The position numbers were made by a program, and so were the translations under genes. A stretch of 64,000 nt of DNA from the NCBI GenBank assembly GCA_026004615.1, contig BPJM01000001.1, forward strand, positions 569,482-633,481. The letters are read 5' to 3'. Every line of letters begins with the position of its first letter. The first letter of the stretch is position 1. Source of the stretch: Planctomycetota bacterium (GTDB taxonomy: Bacteria > Planctomycetota > J058 > J103). The notes under the pieces are model-generated. The model saw only the letters and a program-made list of their open reading frames with translations, ran no database searches and had not been told where the DNA came from. This document shows positions 41,295 to 49,875 of this stretch, piece after piece.

Positions 41295-42338
41295 GTGCAA
41301 CTGCGGATGATCGAAGTCTATCTGCCCGCTCAGCAAGTCGGTGAGGTGCAACGGCTGCTCGCCGAGCATGGGGTCAGCGAATGGTGGTGGCACGGCGCCG
41401 ATGCACGGCGGCGGCTGCTGCGCGTGCTCGCACCCGCGGAGCGCGCCGAGCCGTTGCTCGACGCCCTGCAGGAGGCGCTGGGCGGGCACGAGGGTTTTCG
41501 CATCGTGCTGCTGTCCGTCGAGGCGACGCTGCCGCGTCTGGACCTCGAAGAGGGCGAGGTAGCCGAGCCGAGCCGCACGGGCGCGAGCACTCCGCAGACG
41601 GGCGCAGCGCGGCCGGAGGCCAGCAGCACCCCGCTGCGCGTCAGCCGTGAGGAGCTCTATCAGGACGCGCTCGCCATGAGCCGGCGCAGCCCCGTCTATC
41701 TGGTCATGGTCGCGCTCAGCACGCTGGTGGCAGCGATCGGGTTGATCCAGGACAGCGCCGCGGTCGTGATCGGCGCGATGGTCATCGCGCCGCTGTTGGG
41801 GCCCAACATGGCGCTCTGCCTGGGCACGACGCTGGGGGACCTGGGCCTGGTCCGAAGCGCACTCGAGGCCAACCTTGCGGGAGTGCTGCTCGCACTCGTG
41901 TTGTCGCTCGGACTCGGGGCCGTGTTGCCGGTGGGCCCGGGCGGGCCCGAGATCGCGGCCCGGACCTCGATCGACCTGGCAGACATCGGGCTCGCCCTCG
42001 CCTCCGGCAGCGCGGGCGCGCTCGCGTTCACCAGCGGGGTGTCCGCGAGCCTGGTCGGGGTGATGGTGGCAGTGGCGCTGCTGCCTCCGCTGGTGGCGGC
42101 GGGTCTGCTGCTGGGCGCCGGCCGGTGGGAGCCGGCGCTGGGGGCGCTGTTGTTGCTCGCGGCGAATGTGATCTGCCTCAACCTGGCAGGCGTGCTCACC
42201 TTCGTCGTGCAGGGCATCCGGCCGCGCACCTGGTGGGAGGAAGAGCGCGCGCGGCGCGCCAGCCGCATCGCGCTGGCGCTGTGGGCGCTATTGCTGCTCG
42301 CGCTGCTCGCCGTCATCCTCATCGAGCGCGGGCCCTGA
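41295..42338 (+). CDS. DUF389 (TIGR00341-like) membrane protein
   Basis: The protein has 347 residues from a GTG at 41295 behind GAGAGGA. Residues 1-85 form a soluble ferredoxin-like domain (MIEVYLPAQQVGEVQRLL). A Pro/Ala-rich spacer follows, then six or seven membrane helices starting at about 135 with the family hallmark VYLVMVALSTLVAAIGLIQD, SAAVVIGAMVIAPLLGPNMA. The family has no proven biochemical function. The gene is divergent from yfhO over 169 bp and is followed 20 bp later by riboflavin synthase; co-transcription is likely. Confidence 0.85.
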   Translation: MQLRMIEVYLPAQQVGEVQRLLAEHGVSEWWWHGADARRRLLRVLAPAERAEPLLDALQEALGGHEGFRIVLLSVEATLPRLDLEEGEVAEPSRTGASTPQTGAARPEASSTPLRVSREELYQDALAMSRRSPVYLVMVALSTLVAAIGLIQDSAAVVIGAMVIAPLLGPNMALCLGTTLGDLGLVRSALEANLAGVLLALVLSLGLGAVLPVGPGGPEIAARTSIDLADIGLALASGSAGALAFTSGVSASLVGVMVAVALLPPLVAAGLLLGAGRWEPALGALLLLAANVICLNLAGVLTFVVQGIRPRTWWEEERARRASRIALALWALLLLALLAVILIERGP

Positions 42339-42358
42339 GCGGAGCGTGAGCGGCGTCG

Positions 42359-42976
42359 ATGTTCACCGGGCTGGTCGAGAGCGTGGGCGAGGTGCAGGCG
42401 GCGGAGCGGCGGCCGGGCGGGGGGATGCGGCTCGTGGTCGCGCTCGGCGAGCTCGCCGAGGGGCTCCGGCCCGGGGACTCGGTGGCGGTCTCGGGCTGCT
42501 GTCTGACCGCGGTGGCGATCGAGGGGCAACGGGCCGCCTTCGACCTGGTGCCCGAGACGCTCGCGCGGACCTGGTTCGCGCGGCTGCGGCCCGGGGTGCG
42601 GGTGAACCTGGAGCTGCCGCTGCGGCTGGGCGACCGGCTCGGCGGGCATCTGGTGCAGGGGCACGTCGACGGGCTCGCCACGATCGTGGAGCGGGCGGCG
42701 GAGGGAGGCGCCGGCGGCCAGGTGCGCCTGGTCTGCGAGGCGCCGCCCGCACTGCTCGCCGACATGGTCCCCAAGGGCTCGGTGGCGCTGGACGGGGTCT
42801 CGCTGACGCTGGTCGAGGTCGAACCGCCGCGCTTCAGCGTCGCGCTCATCCCCCATACCCTGGCGGTCACCACCCTGGGCGAGCGCCAGCCGGGCGATCC
42901 GCTGAATGTCGAGACCGATCTGCTCGCCAAGTGGCTGCGCCGCCTGGCGGCGCCCTATCTGGAGCCGGGGAGGTAG
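42359..42976 (+). CDS. ribE: Riboflavin synthase, alpha chain
   Basis: The protein has 205 residues. It converts two molecules of 6,7-dimethyl-8-ribityllumazine to riboflavin and a pyrimidine, the last step of vitamin B2 synthesis. The start MFTGLVESVGEV is the family signature. Two similar beta-barrel halves follow, each with the lumazine-binding block: SVAVSGCCLTAVAI with the Cys, GGHLVQGHVDGLATI, and SVALDGVSLTLVEVEPPRFS. Length is normal and no residues appear missing. The 3' end overlaps the convergent ATP-grasp gene by 22 bp. Other rib genes are not in the window. Confidence 0.94.
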   Translation: MFTGLVESVGEVQAAERRPGGGMRLVVALGELAEGLRPGDSVAVSGCCLTAVAIEGQRAAFDLVPETLARTWFARLRPGVRVNLELPLRLGDRLGGHLVQGHVDGLATIVERAAEGGAGGQVRLVCEAPPALLADMVPKGSVALDGVSLTLVEVEPPRFSVALIPHTLAVTTLGERQPGDPLNVETDLLAKWLRRLAAPYLEPGR

Positions 42977-43905
42977 CCGCTGCGGCCCGCCGCGCCCCCC
43001 TCCGGGCGTGCGCGGGGCGGCCGCCGCAGCCTGGCGCCGAGCGCGCGGACCAGGCGCTCGAGCGCGTGCGGGGCAGCGGCGAAGAACAGCGAGGGCTCGA
43101 TGAGCTCGAGTTCCATCACGCACGGCCGGCCGGACTCGTCGCGCACCAGATCGACCCGGGCGTAGAGCAGCTCCGCGGCCGGCACCGCGGCCAGCGCCCG
43201 CGCCGCCAGCTCGCGCTCCGCGGGCTCGATCGCGGCGGGCCGGGTGCGCTCCGGCTCGCCGGCGAACCGCGGCGCCTTGTACACGGCGTGCGTGAACTCC
43301 CCGTCGATCCAGACCAGCCCCCGCTCCCCGCCGCGCTCGACCGCCGGCAGGTAGGGCTGCACCAGCGCGTCGCCCCTGGCGAGCAGCGCCTGCAGGTGGG
43401 CCTGGGCTGCCTCGAAGGCGAGGGATCCGCTCTCCAGCCCGAAGCGGCGCGTACCGAGCGAGGCGGCGGAGACGGCGGGCTTGATCACGACTGCGTTCCA
43501 GCCCCGCCCGGCCAGCAGTTCGCCGAGCTGCGGGCGGCAGCCCCGGCTCAGCAGCACGCTCGGCACCACGGGCACGCCGCGCGCCTGGAGCTCGAGCAGA
43601 TAGCGCTTGTGCAGGTTCCAGCGCACCACCGCCGCCGGATGCCACAGCGGCGCCGCGCGCTCGACCCGCCTCGCCCAGCGCAAGAAGGCGCCCGGGCGGT
43701 GCGGATAGTTCCACGTCGAACGGATCAGGGTCGGTACCGGCGCCTCCCAGTCCACGGCCGGGTCGTCCCAGGCCAGCACCGCGGGCGCGAAGCCGGCTGC
43801 GCGGAGGGCTGCGACCAGCGGCGCCTCGTCGAGGTCCGGCTCGGGCAGCACGGTCGCGGTCGCCAGGCGTAGGGGCACGGGATGGCGCGCGCAACCGATC
43901 CCCAT
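42955..43905 (-). CDS. ATP-grasp enzyme (RimK/glutathione synthetase-like)
   Basis: The protein has 316 residues from an ATG at 43905. The N-terminal pre-ATP-grasp part (VLPEPDLDEAPLVAALRAAG, then IRSTWNYPHRPGAFLRWARR) is followed by the ATP-grasp fold: NAVVIKPAVSAASLGTRRFG, QPYLPAVERGGERGLVWIDG and VDLVRDESGRPCVMELELIE, where the Asp and Glu residues bind metal. The group makes amide or peptide bonds between a carboxylate and an amine; some members act in antibiotic, cofactor or cyanophycin-like pathways. The opening RSTWNYPHRPGAF is typical of a small uncharacterised subgroup. Substrate is not predictable. Confidence 0.8.
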   Translation of the reverse strand: MGIGCARHPVPLRLATATVLPEPDLDEAPLVAALRAAGFAPAVLAWDDPAVDWEAPVPTLIRSTWNYPHRPGAFLRWARRVERAAPLWHPAAVVRWNLHKRYLLELQARGVPVVPSVLLSRGCRPQLGELLAGRGWNAVVIKPAVSAASLGTRRFGLESGSLAFEAAQAHLQALLARGDALVQPYLPAVERGGERGLVWIDGEFTHAVYKAPRFAGEPERTRPAAIEPAERELAARALAAVPAAELLYARVDLVRDESGRPCVMELELIEPSLFFAAAPHALERLVRALGARLRRPPRARPEGGAAGRSGYLPGSR

Positions 43906-44109
43906 GAGCCGCTGCACTCCGTCCTGTCCGTCGCGCCCGGGCGCGACCTGCGCAGCCGGACGGCGGCGCGAGGTCTGCGCGCCTGGACGTCCGCGTTCTA
44001 GCCGTTGCGGGGCCCTGGCACAAGGCACCCCCTGCTGGCAACACCGCTCGGCTCTTGTCGCCAAGGGTACAATCGAACGGACGGCAGAGGAGACCGCGGG
44101 AGGGCTGCC

Positions 44110-45018
44110 ATGACCGTCGGCGGGATCCATAGTGGTGGTTGGCTGGAGGGGCTCGGGGGGCTCGAGGAGCGAGCGGGCGAGGCGCCGCCGGAGGCCCACC
44201 CGGATGCCCCGCGCAGCAGCCCGGGTTCGAGCCGTGGGAGCACCGGCGCCTCGGAGGGGTGGCGCGCCCACCTGCACGACTCGGGCGCCGGGGTGCTCGC
44301 CTCGCGGCTGAGCGAGGCGGCGCTTGCCGGGCCAGCCTCGGCGCGCATGCCGGCGCTGAGCGCCGGGGCGCAGGGCGAGGCGGTGCGCGAGCTGCAGGAT
44401 CGGCTCAACGCGCACCGCGAGCGGCTGGGCCTGCCGCCGCTCGCGGCCGACGGGAGCTTCGGTCCCGCCACGCGTGTGGCGTTGCAGCAGTTCCAGCGTA
44501 TGCGCGGCCTGGAGCCCGACGGCGTGGCGGGGCCGGCCACCTGGCGCAAGCTCCTCGAGGAGCCGCCGGCGGTGAGCGGCTCCCCGGCGCCGGGCGGCCT
44601 GGAAGCCAAGGTGCTGGCACACCGCGAGGCCATCCTCGCAGCCGCTCGCCGGACCGGGGTGCCCCCGGAGCTGATCGCGGGTGTGATCGCCAAGGAGTCG
44701 AGCGGGCTCGCGCACGCGGTCGGTCCGACCGGCGACAAGGGCCTCATGCAGATCAACGAGCGGGCGCATCCGGAGTTCTTCCGGCGGCACGACTGGCGGG
44801 ATCCGTTCGCCAACGTCCGCTACGGCGCGCAGGTCCTTCGCCACAACCTGCGCGCGTTCGCCGGCGACGTCGACAAGGCGGTCGCCGCCTACAACGCCGG
44901 CATCCAGGGCGTGCGGCGCGGGCTGGCGGCGGGTCTCTCCCTGGAGGACATCACGGCGGCGCCGAACTACGTGCGCGACGTCCTGAGCTACGCGCGCCGC
45001 TTCGCCGCCTACTTCTGA
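44110..45018 (+). CDS. Peptidoglycan-binding lytic transglycosylase without signal peptide
   Basis: The protein has 302 residues. A disordered 75-residue N-terminus is followed by a peptidoglycan-binding type 1 domain (about 80-150; GAQGEAVRELQDRLNAH, DGSFGPATRVALQQFQR, DGVAGPATWRKLL). A soluble lytic transglycosylase (SLT/GEWL) domain fills about 165-302: VIAKESSGLAHAVGPTGDKG contains the catalytic Glu in KESSG, then LMQINERAHPEFF and VAAYNAGIQGVRRG. It should cleave the glycan strand between MurNAc and GlcNAc. No signal peptide or lipobox is seen at the N-terminus, so export would need another route, such as an injection machine, or lysis. It starts with ATG; a TACAAT lies at 44068-44073. 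The 3' end overlaps the convergent anti-sigma gene by 10 bp. Confidence 0.85.
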   Translation: MTVGGIHSGGWLEGLGGLEERAGEAPPEAHPDAPRSSPGSSRGSTGASEGWRAHLHDSGAGVLASRLSEAALAGPASARMPALSAGAQGEAVRELQDRLNAHRERLGLPPLAADGSFGPATRVALQQFQRMRGLEPDGVAGPATWRKLLEEPPAVSGSPAPGGLEAKVLAHREAILAAARRTGVPPELIAGVIAKESSGLAHAVGPTGDKGLMQINERAHPEFFRRHDWRDPFANVRYGAQVLRHNLRAFAGDVDKAVAAYNAGIQGVRRGLAAGLSLEDITAAPNYVRDVLSYARRFAAYF

Positions 45019-46316
45019 GCGGGGCTCACCAGCTCGATCAGCACCAGCACCCGCTCCCCATCGGGCGCCGCAGGCGGCTGCCCGAGCAGTTGCCAGTGCC
45101 TGCCGGCCGCCAGCTCCTGCAGCAGCGGCGGCAGCGAACGGGCGGGGACCAGCGCCACCAGCGGGGCGGCGCCGGCCTCGGAGGCCTCGGACTCGAGCAG
45201 GGTGAACACCAGCGCTCCCCGGGCGGAGAGCAGGCGTTCGACCTCGGCGCGTGCGGCCGTGGCCTCCGCGACCAGCAGCCGCAGGCTCAACACGGCCGGG
45301 GCCGCACCCGGCGTTCCCTGCAGGGGAACCGGCGCCGCAGCGTGCGCCAGCGGCGCCGCGGCGGGACGGGGCGGCGCCGCCAGCTCCTGCGCGGCGCCCA
45401 GCAGCGCACCGTCCGGCTGCGCGGCCCCGCTGGCGCCGGCGGCGGCGTCCTCAGCGGGCAGGGCCGGCGGCGTTGCGGTGGCCGGTGCCCGGGCGCGGGC
45501 AGCGGCCTCGCGGTGGCGCTCCCGGGCCTGCGCCAGCGCAGCCCCCGCGGCCCCTCGCTCCTCCGCGACCGCGGCCGCCGGGGCCAGCTGGGCGGCGCCG
45601 GCGGCGGCCGGCGCCGCGGCTGGTGCGTGCGCCGTCGCCGTGCCGCCGCCCTCCGCCTCCGCGCGGGGCGTGCCGGCTGGTGCGCTCGCCACCGGCGGTC
45701 TGCCCGCTCCGGGCTCGGCGCCTGCCGGCGGTGCCTGGACCACGGCGTCCCGTGCGTCCCCTCGGAGGGCAGGTGGGACCGGCGCCGGGACGGGGCTCGC
45801 CTGCCGCGGCGCCTCGCCCGACGGCGACGGCACGGCGGGCGCGGGCGGCGCCGATGGGGCCTGGCTGCCCGCGCGGGCGAGCACGAAAGCACTGCTCTCC
45901 CCCTGCGGCGCGCCCGCGGGGGCCGCGGCTTGCCGCAGCCGCGGCTCGCCTCCCTCCGGCTGGCCGGGCGCTCGCCACAGTGCCACCGCCGCCACCGCCA
46001 GTGCGGCCGCGGCGGCCACGGCCACCGGCGGTGCCCAGCGCAGCCGCCGGTGGGGGCGGCCGCCCTGCTGCTGCAGGCGGGGGCGCAGCCGCGCCAAAAA
46101 GTCCGCCGGTGCGCGTTCGTGCGGCAGGCGCCGGAGTGCACGCACGACGGCGCGCACGCCATCGAGCTCGTCCCGGCAGGCAGCGCACACGCTGAGGTGG
46201 CGCTCCAAGACGAGCCGCTCGCCGTCCGGCAGCGCCTCGTCGATGGCGTCGGGCATGCGCGCCCGCACCCACGCGCACTCGCCGCCGGTCCCGGTGCGTC
46301 CCCTCATCTCGCCCAC
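45009..46316 (-). CDS. Anti-sigma factor with zinc finger, membrane anchor and long periplasmic domain
   Basis: The protein has 435 residues from a GTG at 46316 (ATG at 46307 is possible). The zf-HC2 motif lies at about 20-50, with HLSVCAACRDEL giving H-x3-C-x2-C. A membrane segment follows at about 93-112 (VAVAAAAALAVAAVALW). Residues 115-350 are an Ala/Pro-rich low-complexity periplasmic stretch. A small folded C-terminal domain (VLSLRLLVAEATAARAEVER, then ALVFTLLESEAS) resembles the DUF4349/anti-sigma tail. It follows the ECF sigma gene by 37 bp on the same strand and should bind it at the membrane. The stimulus that releases the sigma factor is unknown. Confidence 0.8.
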   Translation of the reverse strand: MGEMRGRTGTGGECAWVRARMPDAIDEALPDGERLVLERHLSVCAACRDELDGVRAVVRALRRLPHERAPADFLARLRPRLQQQGGRPHRRLRWAPPVAVAAAAALAVAAVALWRAPGQPEGGEPRLRQAAAPAGAPQGESSAFVLARAGSQAPSAPPAPAVPSPSGEAPRQASPVPAPVPPALRGDARDAVVQAPPAGAEPGAGRPPVASAPAGTPRAEAEGGGTATAHAPAAAPAAAGAAQLAPAAAVAEERGAAGAALAQARERHREAAARARAPATATPPALPAEDAAAGASGAAQPDGALLGAAQELAAPPRPAAAPLAHAAAPVPLQGTPGAAPAVLSLRLLVAEATAARAEVERLLSARGALVFTLLESEASEAGAAPLVALVPARSLPPLLQELAAGRHWQLLGQPPAAPDGERVLVLIELVSPAQK

Positions 46317-46353
46317 CGGCGTCGCTCTCCCGCTGTCGGCCGCACGAGCACGA

Positions 46354-46992
46354 TCAGTCCTCGCGTACGTACCCCATGAGCTTGTCCCGCAGCTGCAGCC
46401 GGGCGCGGTGCAGGCGCGATTTCACCGAGCCCAGCGGGATCTCGAGCGTCTCCGCGATGTCCTCGTAGCTCATGCCCTCGATGTCGCGCAGCAGCACGAT
46501 GTCGTGGTACAGCGGCGGCAGCGAGGCGATGGCTTGCGCGATCACCGCGCCCTCCTCGTGCCGGACCACGCGCGCCAGCGGCCCGTCGCCGGGCGCGACC
46601 GGCTCCTGCAACCCCGCCCCGTCTGCGCCCTCGGGGTGTTCCAGCGAGCCGGCGATCACGCTGCGCCGCCGCGTCCGCCGCTTGCGCCGGCTGAAGGCGC
46701 AGTTGAGCGCGATCCGGAACAGCCACGTGTAAAAGCGCGCCTGTCCGGCGAAGTTGCCGATCGCCCGGTAGGCGCGCAGAAACGTCTCCTGGCTCGCCTC
46801 GAACGCGTCCTCGCGGCAACCGAGCTTGCGGTGGCACAGGTTGAAGATGCGATCCTGGTACCGTATCACGAGCTGCTCGAACGCGTTCCGATCGCCGGCC
46901 TGCGCGGCCATGACCAGCACCTCATCGGGCGGACCGGCGGGGGAGTTCGGGCGCGATGGCTCGGCCTTGCGCTCGCCTGCGAGGTCGATCAC
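46354..46992 (-). CDS. ECF-subfamily sigma factor (RpoE-like)
   Basis: The protein has 212 residues from a GTG at 46992; a TTG at 47022 has a better-spaced GAGGG and would add ten residues. Region 2 (GDRNAFEQLVIRYQDRIFNL, ASQETFLRAYRAIGNF, TWLFRIALNCAFSRRKRR) and region 4 (LPPLYHDIVLLRDIEGMSYE, then GSVKSRLHRARLQL) are complete. The zinc-finger anti-sigma gene lies directly downstream. It is also downstream of the microcompartment shell genes on the same strand (153 bp after the last), so it may report on or control that locus; this is inferred from position. Confidence 0.88.
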   Translation of the reverse strand: MIDLAGERKAEPSRPNSPAGPPDEVLVMAAQAGDRNAFEQLVIRYQDRIFNLCHRKLGCREDAFEASQETFLRAYRAIGNFAGQARFYTWLFRIALNCAFSRRKRRTRRRSVIAGSLEHPEGADGAGLQEPVAPGDGPLARVVRHEEGAVIAQAIASLPPLYHDIVLLRDIEGMSYEDIAETLEIPLGSVKSRLHRARLQLRDKLMGYVRED

Positions 46993-47145
46993 GGACTCCC
47001 GCTTTCGGTGCGCCTCGCTCAACGGATTGGACCCTCGGCCCCTCTTCTCTGTTCCGCCAGGGGCGGCGCCGGGCCGCCCGCAGCGACCCATCCAGCCTAT
47101 CACCCGCGGCGCGGGCGGCAAGCCGGACGGGCGGGCGGCGAGGCC

Positions 47146-47733
47146 TCAGATCCGCGCCGCTGCGGCCAGCAGGCCGCCTGCCGGTTCCGTGATGATGCTC
47201 GCGCGCACCAGCGCCTGCTGGCGCTCGGCGAGCTCGGCTCCGGTATGGACCGCGCTCTCGACATCGGCCTCGGTGCCGGCCAGACAGACAAGCCCGCGCC
47301 CGCCCATGCCCCCGCTCACCCGGAGGTGGAACAGCTCCACCTCGGCGTGCTTGACCGCGGCGTCGGCGGCGCGGAGCGTGGCGGCGACGGTCGCGCACTC
47401 CAGCAGGCCGAGCGCGCGGCATCCGGCCTCGGGGATGGCGGTGCTCCGCAGCGCGCGCAACAGCTGCGGGTGCGGTCCCGGCAGCAACAGCTCCGCGCGC
47501 AACGCCTCGGCGAGCACCGCCCGCCCGGCGCGCACCGCCTCGCGCACGGCGTCGACCGTCCCGGTGAAGGCGAGCAGCAACACCCCGGGCTCGATCGCCC
47601 GCACCCACAGCGGGCGCACCGGCGCCGCCTTCCACGCCGCATCGGCCGCTTCGAGCCCGCGCGCAAGCGAGCCGCACTCCAACAGGCCGAGCGCGCTGCC
47701 CGCCTCGTGGTCCTTCGCCCCTCCCCGCGGCAT
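47146..47733 (-). CDS. BMC-T: tandem-domain microcompartment shell protein
   Basis: The protein has 195 residues with two BMC domains in a row: ALGLLECGSLARGLEAADAA in the first half and ALGLLECATVAATLRAADAA in the second, each with a Lys (KAAPV, KHAEV) at the hexamer edge. Such proteins form trimers that look like hexamers and tile the shell facets; their pores pass larger metabolites or electron carriers. Two fused domains rule out BMC-H. It resembles the BMC-T1 type of Haliangium ochraceum. The second pore loop is SGGMGGRG, Gly-rich, suggesting a wide pore. It lies 10 bp after the DUF1573 gene in the shell operon. Confidence 0.88.
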   Translation of the reverse strand: MPRGGAKDHEAGSALGLLECGSLARGLEAADAAWKAAPVRPLWVRAIEPGVLLLAFTGTVDAVREAVRAGRAVLAEALRAELLLPGPHPQLLRALRSTAIPEAGCRALGLLECATVAATLRAADAAVKHAEVELFHLRVSGGMGGRGLVCLAGTEADVESAVHTGAELAERQQALVRASIITEPAGGLLAAAARI

Positions 47734-47743
47734 CCCGCGATCC

Positions 47744-49084
47744 TCAACGCGACGGGGTATCCGGCACCGCGCCCAGCACGACCTGGATGGCCTGCTCGCC
47801 CGGCACGTCGGTGCGCAGCAGCAGCAACCCGCGCGCGACGCCGCTCGCCGGCGGCACCTGCTCGGGATCGAGGCGCACGCGCAGCCGCTCCAGGCCGCGA
47901 TCCGGCGCGAGCCGCTCGACGGTGAAGGGGCCCGCCGCGATCTCGGCCCGGAGCAGGCGGTGACCGGCAGGCAGCGCGGCGCGCAGGATCGCGCCGGCGG
48001 CGGGTTCGGCGAGCCACAGCGCCGGAGGATCCAGCCGCACCTGGGGCCACTTCTCCCCCAGCACCGCGATCTCGAACAGCGGCGCCGCGGGCTCGCGCAG
48101 GAAGATCCGCAGCACGCCGGCGTACGGCCCCGGCGGCAGCCCTGCGGTGCGCCGCAACACGATCTCCGTCCGCTTGCCGGGTAGCACCTCGCGGCTCTGG
48201 ACCTCGAAGCCCGGCGGCGGCTCGATGCGCTCGAGCGGGATCGGGCCCTCGCCCGCTACCCGCTCCAGCGCCACCGTCGCCTCGGCCTCGGGCTCGTGCG
48301 GCGGCAGCTGGAGCCGATCCGGAAACGCGATGATGGGGCCGTGCACCAGGCCGAGCACGGGGATGCGCAGGCGGGGCTGGCGCTCGTGATCGGTGCGGAC
48401 CTCGATCCGCTCCTCCAGCCGGCCGAGCGGGATGTCGGGCGCGAGCGAGACCAGCAGCTTGAAGCCCTGCTTGCCGCCACGCGCCAGCGGCTCGCTGCGC
48501 ACCAGCACGAAGGGGCTGGTGCTCCGGACCTCCAGCGCCCGCACGGGGCGGTCTTCCGAGGGCAGGACGGTGATCTCGCCGGTGCTCTGGCTGCCCCGCA
48601 CGACGGAGGGGAAGTAGGCGGTCAGCGGTAGCACCTCGAGCAGCGAGCGGACCTCGACCCGCAGCTCGAGCACGCTGGTGTAGGCGCCGGCGTCCTGCTC
48701 GTGCGGATCGTTGGTGATGACCAGGATGCGCACCCGCTGGAAACCGCGCCGGTCCGCCGAGTCGTAGCGGACCTCGATCTGCCCGCTCTCGCCCGGTGCG
48801 AGCCGCTCGGCGCTCACCAGCGCCGCCGTGCAGCCGCACGAGGGCTTGACCGCCCGGATCTCCAGCGGCGCATCCCCGGCGTTGGTGAAGGCGAAGCGCC
48901 GGCGGACGACCTCGCCCGCGATGATCGTGCCCAGATCGATGCTCTTGGTCGCGAAGCGGACGCGCGGGCCGGCGGCCGGCCCCGCCGCCGCGCTGCCCCC
49001 AGGCGCGGGCGCCTGGACCAGCGCGGCGAGCAGCAGGCCCGCCACCAGCGCCGCGGTCCGCCGGACTCGGTCTGTGCAGGGCAT
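47744..49084 (-). CDS. DUF1573 secreted protein inside the BMC operon
   Basis: The protein has 446 residues from ATG 49084 (ATG 49093 also in frame). A signal peptide (TAALVAGLLLAALVQAPAPG) is followed by an Ig-like DUF1573 domain at about 40-130: VRFATKSIDLGTIIAGEVVR, RFAFTNAGDAPLEIRAVKPS, then CGCTAALVS, the signature of the family. Further beta-sandwich repeats fill the rest. DUF1573 proteins are common in Bacteroidetes and Planctomycetota and are thought to be exported. It sits between two shell genes, 58 bp after BMC-T2 and 10 bp before BMC-T1. A secreted protein inside a shell operon is odd; it may simply share the transcript. Confidence 0.82.
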   Translation of the reverse strand: MPCTDRVRRTAALVAGLLLAALVQAPAPGGSAAAGPAAGPRVRFATKSIDLGTIIAGEVVRRRFAFTNAGDAPLEIRAVKPSCGCTAALVSAERLAPGESGQIEVRYDSADRRGFQRVRILVITNDPHEQDAGAYTSVLELRVEVRSLLEVLPLTAYFPSVVRGSQSTGEITVLPSEDRPVRALEVRSTSPFVLVRSEPLARGGKQGFKLLVSLAPDIPLGRLEERIEVRTDHERQPRLRIPVLGLVHGPIIAFPDRLQLPPHEPEAEATVALERVAGEGPIPLERIEPPPGFEVQSREVLPGKRTEIVLRRTAGLPPGPYAGVLRIFLREPAAPLFEIAVLGEKWPQVRLDPPALWLAEPAAGAILRAALPAGHRLLRAEIAAGPFTVERLAPDRGLERLRVRLDPEQVPPASGVARGLLLLRTDVPGEQAIQVVLGAVPDTPSR

Positions 49085-49142
49085 GGCGCCCATCTTAGTG
49101 GGGGGCACCGCACCGTGCCAGCGCCGCCCGCCCCGGGCCGGC

Positions 49143-49766
49143 TCAGGCCGGGTTGGGCCGGCCGTCGATCGAGGCGAGGGCGTTGTGCACGGCCGCGGCC
49201 GCCTCGGTGATCGCGGCCTCGGTGCCGCCGAGATACACCCGCCCGAAGGCGCCCACCGGCTGCACGTGCACGATGGTGATGGGGGCGGCCTTCTCCGCCT
49301 CGTTGGCCGCGATGCAGGCGTAGCCGGCCGGGTGGACCTCCAGGATGTACAGCGTCTCGCCCGCGATGAGCATCGAGCCCCGGCGCATGCGGTTGATCAG
49401 CATCGCCTGGTAGGGATCGACGTTGGTGATCATGGTGCCGGTCTTGATCACCGGCCGCAGGCGGTCCTTCTCCTGCAGTTCCAGGTAGTCCAGGATGGCG
49501 CGCCCTGCCTCGCGCACCTCGCCCTGGTCGAAGGAGTGGACCTCCAGCAGGCCGAACGCGCGCTCGACGACCTGGACCGCGGGTCTGACGTTGGTCCGCT
49601 TGAGCGCGACGTCGGTCACGCGCTGGATGTCCATACCGGGCGCGATCTCGACCCAGAGCGAGGCCTGCTCCGCGACCGGCAGGTAGCCCGCCGCCGTCGA
49701 GGCGACGAAGGCGGTGAACTGCGGTTGCAGCACGTCGATGAAGGTGAAGGTGCGAAGCTCGGCCAC
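49143..49766 (-). CDS. BMC-T: trimeric shell protein of the Haliangium T2/T3 (double-stacking) type
   Basis: The protein has 207 residues and two BMC-like domains in a permuted arrangement. Blocks FTFIDVLQPQFTAFVAST, DIQRVTDVALKRTNVRPAVQ and GLLEVHSFDQGEVREAG form the first; TNVDPYQAMLINRMRRGSML, LYILEVHPAGYACIAANEAE and GAFGRVYLGGTEAAITEA form the second. I recall the same blocks in the Haliangium ochraceum BMC-T2/T3 proteins, whose trimers stack in pairs and have gated central pores. Start ATG at 49766 gives the typical MAELRTFTFID. It likely sets passage of larger cofactors or substrates through the shell. Confidence 0.83.
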   Translation of the reverse strand: MAELRTFTFIDVLQPQFTAFVASTAAGYLPVAEQASLWVEIAPGMDIQRVTDVALKRTNVRPAVQVVERAFGLLEVHSFDQGEVREAGRAILDYLELQEKDRLRPVIKTGTMITNVDPYQAMLINRMRRGSMLIAGETLYILEVHPAGYACIAANEAEKAAPITIVHVQPVGAFGRVYLGGTEAAITEAAAAVHNALASIDGRPNPA

Positions 49767-49875
49767 GGCTCCTCACTCCCCGTGCGTGCGGTCCAGAGGG
49801 TACGGGCCTGCAGCGGCGCCAGCCGAGCCGTCCACCCCGCCCGGACGGCTCGCCCCGGCCGCCGCCGCCCGGTCG

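Noticed and set aside
44068..44073. TACAAT box upstream of the lytic transglycosylase gene
   Set aside because: No -35-like hexamer lies 16-18 bp upstream; kept only as a remark in the gene entry. A similar GGGTACAAT at 1213-1221 also lacks a partner.
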